Translations under genes and position numbers: made by a program | In this document: positions 22,783-30,808 of the stretch, one piece after another | How the letters are laid out: every line of letters begins with the position of its first letter | How positions within the stretch are numbered: position 1 is the stretch's first letter | Notes under the pieces: generated by a model | Told to the model about the DNA's origin: nothing | The model's database searches: none | The model's input: the letters and a program-made list of their open reading frames with translations, nothing else | NCBI GenBank assembly: GCA_019459485.1 | Contig: JAIBEZ010000103.1 | Coordinates: 1 to 32,797 of the forward strand | Length of the DNA stretch: 32,797 bases | Source: Prolixibacteraceae bacterium | Lineage (GTDB): Bacteria; Bacteroidota; Bacteroidia; Bacteroidales; Prolixibacteraceae | Direction: 5' to 3'

Positions 22783-22979
22783 GGCAAACTCTACCGCAGG
22801 GCATACCGCTGGTTGGCATGGGGAAAAGCAAGGGTGGTGACTGAATGCAATGAAGCGAATTGTGATGGGTGGAATGGAGCTTTCCGTTTTGGCTTTGAGT
22901 TTTGGTTTGTGGGTGGGGAAGCCAAAGGGGAGCGGAATGAAACGACGGGTAGGCATGAGCGCAATGGAATGATAGGAAG

Positions 22980-23167
22980 CACTCTTGCGTGGGTAGCCGA
23001 GGCTGGGGACTGACAATGAACGAAATGTAATGAAAGGTGGCGGAACGAAGTGCAGCCCTGGAGTGTAATGCAGAGAAGCGGAAGCCACCTGCCGCAGGCT
23101 TTGGCCGTAAAACAATTCATGGACTGCACCTTAGACGGGTGGCGGGGCTTTTTGTGGTTTTTTCCGG
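22980..23167 (+). repeat. diverged direct repeat unit, copy 2
   Basis: It begins near gcgtgggtagccgaggctgg with gaacgaaatgtaatg and ends with ctgcaccttagacgggtggc, ggggctttttgtgg and ttttttccgg (23124-23167). The end segment is the best conserved part shared with copy 1. Confidence 0.55.
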
Positions 23168-23224
23168 CGACAGTGCTGATTAGAATGATGGTGATCGGAT
23201 ACCGGGTGGGTGGGGTTTGCGCGG

Positions 23225-23321
23225 CTATTGTACATAGCGTGATTCTATGACAGTCCAGCCGTTTTTCCGGTGTTCGGCTGGGGGATTTCCTGTTATAGAA
23301 TAGCGCGTTATGTATCAATAG
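23225..23321. repeat. 97-bp quasi-palindrome
   Basis: ctattg-tacata and gcgtgattctatgacag (23225-23253) pair with ctgttatagaatagcgcg and ttatgta-tcaatag (23290-23321) with a few mismatches and small gaps. An inner stem cagccg (23256-23261) pairs with cggctg (23275-23280). No T run follows, so it is not a simple terminator. Confidence 0.7.
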
Positions 23322-23578
23322 CTTAGGGGTTGAATTTTTTGGCGCAAGCGGAACGGTGGAGGTGGTTGGAGTGAAGCGTCTTTTTGCCTTGTGGATTGGA
23401 ATAGCTTTTTGGATTTGAGGTACGAAAAGCCAATGTGCTATTGGTGCGCTGGCTTGCAAAAAGTGTGACAAAAAATTAAACCAAGGGCAGGAGTGATATG
23501 GCTTACAACTTAAATTAACCGATTTTCTTAATTCTTTGAATTTAACGATGCCTCCGCACTTCAAATTATTAATTTCCT

Positions 23579-23624
23579 GCTAACGAAGCCCGAAGCCCGG
23601 CTTGCGGATATTTTGCTGTTATAG
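23579..23624. other. attC-like hairpin at the 3' end of the operon
   Basis: gctaac (23579-23584) and gttata (23618-23623) bracket an imperfect palindrome; inside, aagcc (23586-23590) can pair with ggctt (23599-23603). The right end overlaps the TAA of the KAP gene. The 9-mer ctgttatag (23616-23624) also occurs in the quasi-palindrome at 23290-23298. The layout, an AAC...GTT-bracketed hairpin at a gene end, recalls integron attC sites, but the exact consensus is not met. Confidence 0.35.
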
Positions 23625-25637
23625 GGCGTATTTTAGCCTTTCCTTACATTCTGTTATCCGAGGGACAAGTTGAGTCTTAAGTACATGACTTGACAATGTT
23701 AAACTCTCTGGTAATTGTGAGATGCCATTTTCTATACTCTCTAAGAATATGTACTCATCTTTTAGCCTATCTGAGAAGCCTGTATCTAAGTAGCGCATTT
23801 TAAACAAAGAACACAGATTCATTATCGATTTTGGATTCCATCTCTGAACGGCATCGCCGACTTTTTCTTGATCAAACTGATGAAATATTGGTTTGTCAGG
23901 AGTTCTAATGCCAGAATTTTCAGGCACAAATTCATTTATAAATGTGTCAAGGTCATTGATTAAAAGCTCCTCAAGTTTCAAAGCTTCTTCTTTATCATTG
24001 TTTTTTTCAACCTCTTTTAACTTCTCTTTAATGTATAAAACTAGATCCTTAAGAAGTTGTTCTTTATAGTGGCCTGCGACCATGTCCAGTTGCGTAGCCA
24101 TATAAAAAGTTGGCCTAACATTCCTTAATAATTTGTCAATTCCTGATCTAATCTTAGCTGCAATCTCTTCTTGTGTGAAATCAATAAAATCAATAAATCC
24201 AATTAAATAAACACCGGCATTTAAATATGACATTACGTCGTCCAACTTGCCTGACTCAACGAAATTTGCTAATTCTTCTAATTTACCTTTAAATTCATCA
24301 TTCTCAAATGTCCAAAATCCATCTCTAAAAAATCTATTTAATAATTCATGAGCAGGATTTACTATACCCTCCTTTATATTAAAACTATTATCCAGCTGAG
24401 AAAAAAAATCAGCTTCGTTGATTTCTCTACCTGATGTAATTAGGTTATAAACGTCAGGGAAATATATATATGTTTCTGATAATCGATTATAATACAGCTC
24501 CATGAATTTCTCTGAATAGGCCCATTCATTTTCTGCTGGATTATCTTTCACTTCATTCTTAATATAACCAGCAGTACTAAATTCTATATCTACGAGTGGA
24601 ACCCACTGCTTATCAAGATTTTTCCTTCCAATAAAAGAAATATTATTAGGTTTCTTGAATTCTACTGAAATTGAAATGGTAAAAACCCAAAGACTCTTAA
24701 GCTGATTTTTTATTAACTCATTTGCTAAATCTTCCTTTTTATTAATAATCTCAAATGCATATTTGAAGTGTTCGAGTGCAAATTTTAAGGTTCTTATATT
24801 TGAAAAAGATTTTTGTAATTCCAATTCGTCCTCAGGATTATCAATTTTAGGATTAATAGTTTTGAGAATAAAGTCTTTATTTTCTATGAGATACTTTGCA
24901 AAATCCGATTCTCCATAAGCCTTAATTATGTCGTCATAAATAAGTGAGATATTAGGGGAATAGTGGATTGTTTTCTCAACCGTTTTTTCTTTAAAAGAAA
25001 TTCCATTTTCAATTTTATCTTCATTGGCAATTAATATTACTTTGGAACCTTTGTTTTCAACGAGTTCATTAATTATTCCTAAAAAATCATTGACTTCAAT
25101 GTTTTTACTCATTCTTTCTACATCGTCAAAGCATATTAGAAGTTTTTCATGAGGTAAAAACTTAAAAATATTGTCGCCTGATCCAATTATCAACTTATTT
25201 ACATCGACATAATTATTTATGAATGGAATGGCTTCTGACAAATTTTTTAGATTTTTAGCAATTGCTCCAGTAGATAAATTTACCTTTTCTCCTTTTTTAT
25301 CAAAATATGCAAATAATACTTTTTGAGCAATATTGTTCTTATCTGTTTCTCCAAAAAGGGATACGATTATTGGAATAAATTCTGTCTCATTTTCTATAGC
25401 AGGAAAAATATTGTTTTTTATATAATATGTTTTTCCACAGCCCCATTCACCAGTAAGCAAAAGTGCCCCAGTTGTCTTCATTTTTAAATGATTGAAAATT
25501 GCCTCTTTTATATAATCCATTCTATTTGATTTTGAAGCCGTAGACTTTACAATGCTTTTGAAATTATTCCTCGAAAATATTTTATTCCACCAATTAGGGG
25601 ATATTGGGGAATTGGAGGAAATGGAACATTTACCCAA
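23619..25637 (-). CDS. KAP-type P-loop NTPase, last gene of the defence-like operon
   Basis: A 672-residue P-loop ATPase. Walker A is GEWGCGKTYY, Walker B LLICFDDVERM, then VILIANEDKIE and the sensor-like NIRTLKFALEHF; this set is characteristic of KAP NTPases, a STAND-related group with members in phage exclusion such as PifA. No membrane helices are seen, unlike many KAP proteins. The C-terminal 350 residues are helical and unrecognised, a likely sensor or effector part. The longest frame starts at TTG 25637; the first residues (SISSNSPISPNWW) come from repeat-like DNA, so the true start may be nearer MDYIKEAIF (ATG 25520). It follows the Argonaute-like gene by 32 bases and is A+T-rich like the rest of the operon. 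Confidence 0.8.
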   Translation of the reverse strand: MGKCSISSNSPISPNWWNKIFSRNNFKSIVKSTASKSNRMDYIKEAIFNHLKMKTTGALLLTGEWGCGKTYYIKNNIFPAIENETEFIPIIVSLFGETDKNNIAQKVLFAYFDKKGEKVNLSTGAIAKNLKNLSEAIPFINNYVDVNKLIIGSGDNIFKFLPHEKLLICFDDVERMSKNIEVNDFLGIINELVENKGSKVILIANEDKIENGISFKEKTVEKTIHYSPNISLIYDDIIKAYGESDFAKYLIENKDFILKTINPKIDNPEDELELQKSFSNIRTLKFALEHFKYAFEIINKKEDLANELIKNQLKSLWVFTISISVEFKKPNNISFIGRKNLDKQWVPLVDIEFSTAGYIKNEVKDNPAENEWAYSEKFMELYYNRLSETYIYFPDVYNLITSGREINEADFFSQLDNSFNIKEGIVNPAHELLNRFFRDGFWTFENDEFKGKLEELANFVESGKLDDVMSYLNAGVYLIGFIDFIDFTQEEIAAKIRSGIDKLLRNVRPTFYMATQLDMVAGHYKEQLLKDLVLYIKEKLKEVEKNNDKEEALKLEELLINDLDTFINEFVPENSGIRTPDKPIFHQFDQEKVGDAVQRWNPKSIMNLCSLFKMRYLDTGFSDRLKDEYIFLESIENGISQLPESLTLSSHVLKTQLVPRITECKERLKYAL

Positions 25638-25669
25638 TTTCCTATAAATCCTCTATTTCCCCAAAAGTA

Positions 25670-27907
25670 TTATAAAAACCACAAATGTTTAGTATCAATA
25701 TTATCGGGGTCGGTATTGGTAAAATACGGTAGTATTTGAGCAATCATTTCAGGATATTTTATTGTTACCGGCAAGTTTTGTTGTTTTACCGATTTCCAAT
25801 ATATCCGGCTGAATTGGTAGACCTGATCTATTAAATCACTTATTATTTGAGTGTCGATAGGTTGCAAATTATTTGTAGGACATTCAATTTTAATCTTTAC
25901 AGGAAACGGGAAGCCATCAAGACGGTTAAATTCAGCATTCTCGTAACGAGTGTTATTGCAAAGCAAATAGGTCTTATTGCCGAGATTTATATATCTGCCA
26001 CTATAAGGAAGTAAATCGTTGTTTTTGCCATCAAACAATACAAAGTCTTCGGATTCAGTTTTGTTGATTGTTACGATATAAACCGGAATTTCATCGAGAC
26101 CAAGATTGTTTAATGCGTTCTCAATATATGGAAACTCATTTACAAGGCTCATTTCCTTGTAATAATGAATTATAAGGCGTTCGGGTTTACTGTTTATTTT
26201 TGAGAAGTTTTTTATAGCATTTTCGATTGAGCCAGCAAGTTCTTTTAATTGGTCTTTCTGAAAATATTCAAAGGAGTTGAACGCTCCTGTATTATCAAAA
26301 GAAAATGCAGAGCCAATATACTGGGTGTTGTTTTCAAGGTTTTTAAAAGCACCAACGCCAACTATCAATTCTTTGTGTTCAGGAACATTCAAACGCCAAG
26401 GTGTACCACCAAGTTTAGCATTTATGGCAATGGCGATATTTTGGAGAGTGTAAGCAAAGTTTTTCTTTGGATTACCATTTCTATCTACTCCCTCATCATC
26501 TTCCAGGGCTTTCAACATTTTGTTTGTTTCAATACATTGAGAGGGAATGTGGTGAGCCAGCAATTTTTCCTTGATTTTATAATAGATTTTACGAGCCTCT
26601 CTGTCTGAAGAATGTTTGCTAATTGGAGTGAGGTAAACAGCTAAATAAGTTACCCCTTCTACTCGTTCTTCATCAAGAATTTTTTCAATTTCAGGAATAG
26701 GATTTTTGGGATTTTCCAGTTGTATGTGATATTTTGCAGGAGCGGAAATAATATCACGCCCAGTATATTTTTTTAATCCCATAAAGAAATCCTTGTAATC
26801 TTTCACAAGAAATTGGAGTAGTTTCCTTGCTGGTAAAACATCCTCTTTCGGGAAAATAAACATCAGTTGAATATTTGAATGTTTAGCGGCTTCATAAGGA
26901 CCAGAATTTACCCCTTTTTGAGGATTGTATTCTATTTTTCTGTTATTCTTATATACAAATCCAAAAACCAATTCTTTACTTTTAGAGTGTGTATGCCCCA
27001 TCTGTAATGGGTTTACATCGGTAAAGCCTCCTTTAGAAATGGGGATTTTGGCACGAAATGCAGCATTATTAAGGTATCTCTTATAGAAGTTGTTTATTTT
27101 ATCGTGGTATTTGGTATATCTATTTTGAATGCGACGGTACTTATCTTGATTTTCTGTTTCATCCTCTTCTTCATCATCGAAGCCCAAAAAGGTTGCTAAA
27201 TCACGATTTATGATTGGATAAGCATTTTCTGTATTGTAATCAGTATGCTTTTCTTCGAGAAAAGCGTGCTTGTCAATCCGGTACTTATTATAGGATGTAC
27301 CATCTTCCTTTTCAACTTTTGTAACAAAAAGGACTTTATTTATTAAGCTCAAAGAAGGAGATTGATTTTCAGATTCAGAAAAAGGGTCATCTGTCTCTAC
27401 TTTTAGAAAATCCTTTACCGAGGTTTTTAAAATTAAACCACGGCGGTCATAAGACAAAACTAATTGAGGTCGATTGTTGTACTGGTCAAAATCCAACTTT
27501 AATGTAAAACGGTCAAAACCCTTGCAATCTTTTCGTTTGTTATCTGAATTATTCGGTATCCAAATTTGATTATCCTTGGTTATTCTATTGGGCTCTACAA
27601 TTAAATTACAACGAACAAGATCGTTGTATAACACTTTATTGTAAAATCGTTTAATCAGGTAGAAATTTTCGTTTAAAGAGAAGTCAATCGCAAGGGGTTG
27701 AAAGCCCTCTAACTCCCATTCAAACGAAGTGTAGATAGTATCTGCATTTGATATGTCCGGAAAAATCTCTTTAATGTTGCACGGGAATAACTGGTGGCTC
27801 AACCTGGTAAGTGAAACACCTTCTTTGTCTTCTTTTGAGAAATAGAAATTTTTGGGTTCTTTGGGGAACTCAAAAGCTAATGTGTTTATAAAGAGAGATT
27901 CGGCCAT
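25670..27907 (-). CDS. long Argonaute-like (pAgo/PIWI) protein with substituted slicer residues
   Basis: A 745-residue protein with the features of long prokaryotic Argonautes, which bind a short nucleic-acid guide and find complementary targets. The N/L1 region has RPQLVLSYDRRGLILKTSV (146-164). The MID domain (about 405-505) keeps guide-end contacts: YYKIK (442-446), IPSQ (454-457) and INAKLGG (495-501). PIWI runs to the C-terminus with SFDNTGAFNSFEYF (536-549), SGRYINLG and VYQFSRIYWKSVKQQNLPVT (697-716). The catalytic positions are replaced: IVGVGAF (515-521) has Gly where the first Asp is expected, IIHYYKEMS (579-587) lacks the HRDG Asp, and VTIKYPE has Lys at the fourth site. It is therefore probably guide-binding but non-cleaving. 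It sits between a Dnd-accessory-like gene (22 bases) and the KAP gene (32 bases). Confidence 0.85.
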   Translation of the reverse strand: MAESLFINTLAFEFPKEPKNFYFSKEDKEGVSLTRLSHQLFPCNIKEIFPDISNADTIYTSFEWELEGFQPLAIDFSLNENFYLIKRFYNKVLYNDLVRCNLIVEPNRITKDNQIWIPNNSDNKRKDCKGFDRFTLKLDFDQYNNRPQLVLSYDRRGLILKTSVKDFLKVETDDPFSESENQSPSLSLINKVLFVTKVEKEDGTSYNKYRIDKHAFLEEKHTDYNTENAYPIINRDLATFLGFDDEEEDETENQDKYRRIQNRYTKYHDKINNFYKRYLNNAAFRAKIPISKGGFTDVNPLQMGHTHSKSKELVFGFVYKNNRKIEYNPQKGVNSGPYEAAKHSNIQLMFIFPKEDVLPARKLLQFLVKDYKDFFMGLKKYTGRDIISAPAKYHIQLENPKNPIPEIEKILDEERVEGVTYLAVYLTPISKHSSDREARKIYYKIKEKLLAHHIPSQCIETNKMLKALEDDEGVDRNGNPKKNFAYTLQNIAIAINAKLGGTPWRLNVPEHKELIVGVGAFKNLENNTQYIGSAFSFDNTGAFNSFEYFQKDQLKELAGSIENAIKNFSKINSKPERLIIHYYKEMSLVNEFPYIENALNNLGLDEIPVYIVTINKTESEDFVLFDGKNNDLLPYSGRYINLGNKTYLLCNNTRYENAEFNRLDGFPFPVKIKIECPTNNLQPIDTQIISDLIDQVYQFSRIYWKSVKQQNLPVTIKYPEMIAQILPYFTNTDPDNIDTKHLWFL

Positions 27908-27929
27908 GATATTACTTTGAAAATCGAGA

Positions 27930-28418
27930 TTAACTTAGTTCTTCAATGAAGTTCACAAAGACGAAAGGATTACGAAATTTCATATTCTCATTGTCCCATT
28001 TGTTTTGTAGGTACTCGAAACCTGCATTTGCATAACCCTCCATTTGTCTAATAAGCTCTGTTACGAAAGTATTGATTGTGTCTTCGCTTGCATTTTCTAA
28101 TTCAATCCACTTAAAGCCAAATTCTTCCGATTTATTTAGTAGCAGCATTAAAACAAAATCTCTAATCGGAGTGGGCTTAAAATCTACGAAATCATTAAAT
28201 CCAACTCTCTCACCGCTTTCCAATGGCTTAGATACTCCTAATTTATATCCTATAATAAATGCATACATAAAAGTTTCGTAAATGGGACCAAATGAAGAAA
28301 ATTCACCTTTTTGAGAAGAAGCCCCTACTTTTGAAATAGCTCTTATTAAGCCATCATATTTTTTATTGAAATTGACTCTTTTTTGACCTATTCGGTCTCT
28401 AAATGACTGTCCATCCAT
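27930..28418 (-). CDS. 162-residue accessory protein, resembling Dnd system-associated proteins
   Basis: A soluble, mixed helical protein. The N-terminus is basic (FRDRIGQKRVNFNKKYDGLI), the middle has FGPIYETFMYAFIIGYKLG (43-61) and IRDFVLMLLLN (85-95), and the C-terminal third has MEGYANAGFEYLQNKW (126-141). The order of basic KY.gLi, an aromatic helix with G(Y/F)K, and a final E.YAN.G.. motif reminds me of Dnd system-associated protein 4; this is by eye only. It lies 5 bases after the SMC-like gene and 22 before the Argonaute-like gene, so it is very likely part of the same complex or pathway. Confidence 0.6.
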   Translation of the reverse strand: MDGQSFRDRIGQKRVNFNKKYDGLIRAISKVGASSQKGEFSSFGPIYETFMYAFIIGYKLGVSKPLESGERVGFNDFVDFKPTPIRDFVLMLLLNKSEEFGFKWIELENASEDTINTFVTELIRQMEGYANAGFEYLQNKWDNENMKFRNPFVFVNFIEELS

Positions 28419-28423
28419 AATAT

Positions 28424-30580
28424 TTATCCTTTATAACATTTATTCTTTGTAACTAAATTTGTTGTGTCAGCTTTCTCTTCAATCACATTTACATAGAATG
28501 TACCAGGTATTTCCCCATTTTCCATTTTTTTCAGAATTTTCTTACCTAAATCATTTAGGAAATCTTCAGATTTTGGGTCGTACAATTCTTTTATAAAAAT
28601 GATACTTTGAGAAAATACATTTGGAGCTATTTTGAAGAAATTATTGATGAAATTGTCTCCAAACTCAGAAAATGGAGCATCAGAAATAAATGGATAATCA
28701 AATTGTTTATTCCCTATTTTTGACGAAATGATAGCCATAATGATAGATAACTGCTTCATTCGCTGAAAGCCAGTACCAAGACCAGTCAATTCACCGTCAT
28801 TGATATTTTTTATACATACTTGAATCGTACCATCAGCTTGCTTTGAAAAATTCAATTTACCACCTGCTGATAAATTGCCTTGCGTAAGTTCACTATACTT
28901 TTGATTGGCATTAATCTCTAAGGATCTCAAAATTTCATCAAAAATTCGTTCTTTTGAATTGAGAAAAATTAATTCTACACAACACATCAAATCTTTAAAA
29001 TCACGATAGCTCTTAATCTCACTATTTGCATTGATACTTTTTAGATCATCTTCAATCTGCTTTAGTCTGGTTTTCCATTGCTTTATTTGGTTTTCAGCCT
29101 TTTTAATATCTTCATCTTTCTTTTCTATTGTTTTTTCAGCGAGTGTATAGTCTGAAATATTTTGACGGTCATTAGTATTCGCATTGTTTTCACTTCCGCC
29201 TGCATTCAAAAATTCAAGTTTGGCAATTTCTTTTTCCTCTTCTTTCTGATTAATTGCTTCTTCTATGTTGTCAATTGCAGTTCTATATCTCTCGATAGAC
29301 TTTGAGAGCTCTGGAATACTATTTAAGAATGAGCTAACCGTAGTTTGGATTCCACCATAAAATGAAGAAAAATCATTTTTATTAGAACTTTCAGTCGATT
29401 TAGGTCGTTTCAAAACCATTTCCATATGCTTCCAAGCGTCAGAATTTTTTGGAGCTGGGCGATTACAGATTTCGCATTTTTCTCCTTGGAGCATTCTAAG
29501 CAATGAAGATTTATCGGGAGAATTGGGAGGCAATAGTAGCATTGTCGGGTCCTCCGCTAATTCATGTATTGTACGTTGTTCTGTCAGTTTAATAATAAGA
29601 TTCTTGTAATTGTCTGAAAAATAGGTAATTTGTTTTTCTAAGCCCATTAGCAGCCAAGGAGAATTTTCTGAAAACAACATTGTAGTGATGTTTCTTTCAT
29701 TTTCATTCTTTTTGTCTTTTAATTTATCTATCTCATTTTGAAGAGTTTTTTGAATTCCTCTAAATTTCTCTCTATTTTGAGCATTTAACAATAGAGCCTC
29801 CAATGTGTCTTTTTTCTTTGTTGCTTCGGATAATTCTGTTTTGTAAGTTTCAATTTGTTTAGAAGTACTATCAATGCGTTGTTCTAAACCCTCCCTTTCT
29901 TGAATAAGCCCGGATATTTTGTTATTAGTAGAGTTTATTTCTTTTTCTTTATCGTTAGATAGTTTTTTTGCCCTTTGAGATAAATCTTTACTAACCTCAC
30001 AAATTTCAATAAGATTTTTTATACCCGCTAAGGCTTCAATAGTAGAAGACAGACCATTATGAGAGGATAAATCCACTAATTGTTCCATTGATTCACCCTG
30101 GAGCAATGCATAATTCATTAATTCGACTGGAATTATCTTTTGTACAATTTTGTCTTTAGCTGCTTGGTCTAAGATTGGGATATCCCTATTTTCAATAGTT
30201 TGCAAAATATCCAATTTCTCATTGGTTCTCCAACTATTACCAACTTTAGCAAATTGAACTGTTTTTGAAACAGAATACTTATCCGCATTCTCAATGAATG
30301 TAATGTTTACTCCCATATCAAAGTTGGTTTCTTCATTCAATGCCTTGCCTGACGCCATCTTTTTAAATGAAGACGGCGCATTGACCATTCGTTTCAAATC
30401 GGAATCATAAACAGTATCTTTCAAAATCCAAAGGATACCATTGTAGAACTTCGATTTGCCCATATTGTTATCGGCATTTACAATATTGATCCCCTCTTTG
30501 AAGTGATATGTGTTATGGTCAAAATTTCCATAATAATTGTAGAAGTTCTTAAAACTGATTGTTTTTATGATTGCGGCCAT
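28424..30580 (-). CDS. Rad50/DndD-like SMC-family ATPase
   Basis: A 718-residue ABC ATPase with split head and coiled-coil arms. The N-terminal head has ISFKNFYNYYG and a Walker A-like ADNNMGKS (36-43), and a Q-loop in LLQGES (159-164). Long coiled coils cover about 195-300 and 400-560. Between them KCEICNRPAP carries CxxC (Cys369, Cys372), like the Rad50 zinc hook. The C-terminal head has the signature-like LGTGFQRMKQLSIIMAI and Walker B/D-loop FISDAPFSEFGD. Rad50, DndD and Lamassu-type SMC proteins share this plan; DndD-like is my best fit given the neighbours. It starts 2 bases after the small gene and ends 5 before the next. Confidence 0.85.
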   Translation of the reverse strand: MAAIIKTISFKNFYNYYGNFDHNTYHFKEGINIVNADNNMGKSKFYNGILWILKDTVYDSDLKRMVNAPSSFKKMASGKALNEETNFDMGVNITFIENADKYSVSKTVQFAKVGNSWRTNEKLDILQTIENRDIPILDQAAKDKIVQKIIPVELMNYALLQGESMEQLVDLSSHNGLSSTIEALAGIKNLIEICEVSKDLSQRAKKLSNDKEKEINSTNNKISGLIQEREGLEQRIDSTSKQIETYKTELSEATKKKDTLEALLLNAQNREKFRGIQKTLQNEIDKLKDKKNENERNITTMLFSENSPWLLMGLEKQITYFSDNYKNLIIKLTEQRTIHELAEDPTMLLLPPNSPDKSSLLRMLQGEKCEICNRPAPKNSDAWKHMEMVLKRPKSTESSNKNDFSSFYGGIQTTVSSFLNSIPELSKSIERYRTAIDNIEEAINQKEEEKEIAKLEFLNAGGSENNANTNDRQNISDYTLAEKTIEKKDEDIKKAENQIKQWKTRLKQIEDDLKSINANSEIKSYRDFKDLMCCVELIFLNSKERIFDEILRSLEINANQKYSELTQGNLSAGGKLNFSKQADGTIQVCIKNINDGELTGLGTGFQRMKQLSIIMAIISSKIGNKQFDYPFISDAPFSEFGDNFINNFFKIAPNVFSQSIIFIKELYDPKSEDFLNDLGKKILKKMENGEIPGTFYVNVIEEKADTTNLVTKNKCYKG

Positions 30581-30582
30581 AA

Positions 30583-30798
30583 CTATAGTTGCATGATCTG
30601 TTTCTGAATATTCTGAAAAACGGCATTCTTATCTCTATGATTTTCTTGTCCACTGATTATTGCTTTAATGATTTCAATAACAGGATAATTGGACTTTGTA
30701 TTAAAGGTCTCTAGCTCCAAATCACCTTTTGCAATTCCAAAAATATCTTGAAATTCAGGCAATTTCAATACCTCTTTGAAAATTTCTTCGGCTGTCAT
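30583..30798 (-). CDS. 71-residue operon protein of unknown function
   Basis: A small acidic-then-mixed protein (MTAEEIFKEVLKLPEFQDIF at the start, KNAVFQNIQKQIMQL at the end) that I do not recognise. It is likely real: it begins with ATG, and its ends lie 10 bases after the helicase stop and 2 bases before the SMC-like ATG, with A+T use like its neighbours. In other SMC-based systems small proteins bridge the ATPase and a partner; that role is only a guess here. Confidence 0.65.
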   Translation of the reverse strand: MTAEEIFKEVLKLPEFQDIFGIAKGDLELETFNTKSNYPVIEIIKAIISGQENHRDKNAVFQNIQKQIMQL

Positions 30799-30808
30799 AT
30801 TAGTTTAT

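Larger units (their letters stand above)
22204..23578. other. gene-free accessory stretch with diverged direct repeats
   Basis: About 1.4 kb without a believable gene. From about 22540 the plus strand is purine-rich with many gaacgaaatg / aatgaaacga-type words. The open frames on the minus strand are Ser/His/Pro/Arg-rich and lack domain features, as expected for translated purine-rich DNA. It contains the two repeat units at 22586-22782 and 22980-23167 and the quasi-palindrome at 23225-23321. It separates the core genes from the defence-like operon. Confidence 0.6.

Noticed and set aside
22791-23564. A 257-codon minus-strand gene
   Set aside because: Composition is Ser/His/Pro/Arg-rich with no domain pattern, as expected from translating purine-rich repeat DNA; the same holds for the shorter frames at 22433-22831 and 22744-23115.
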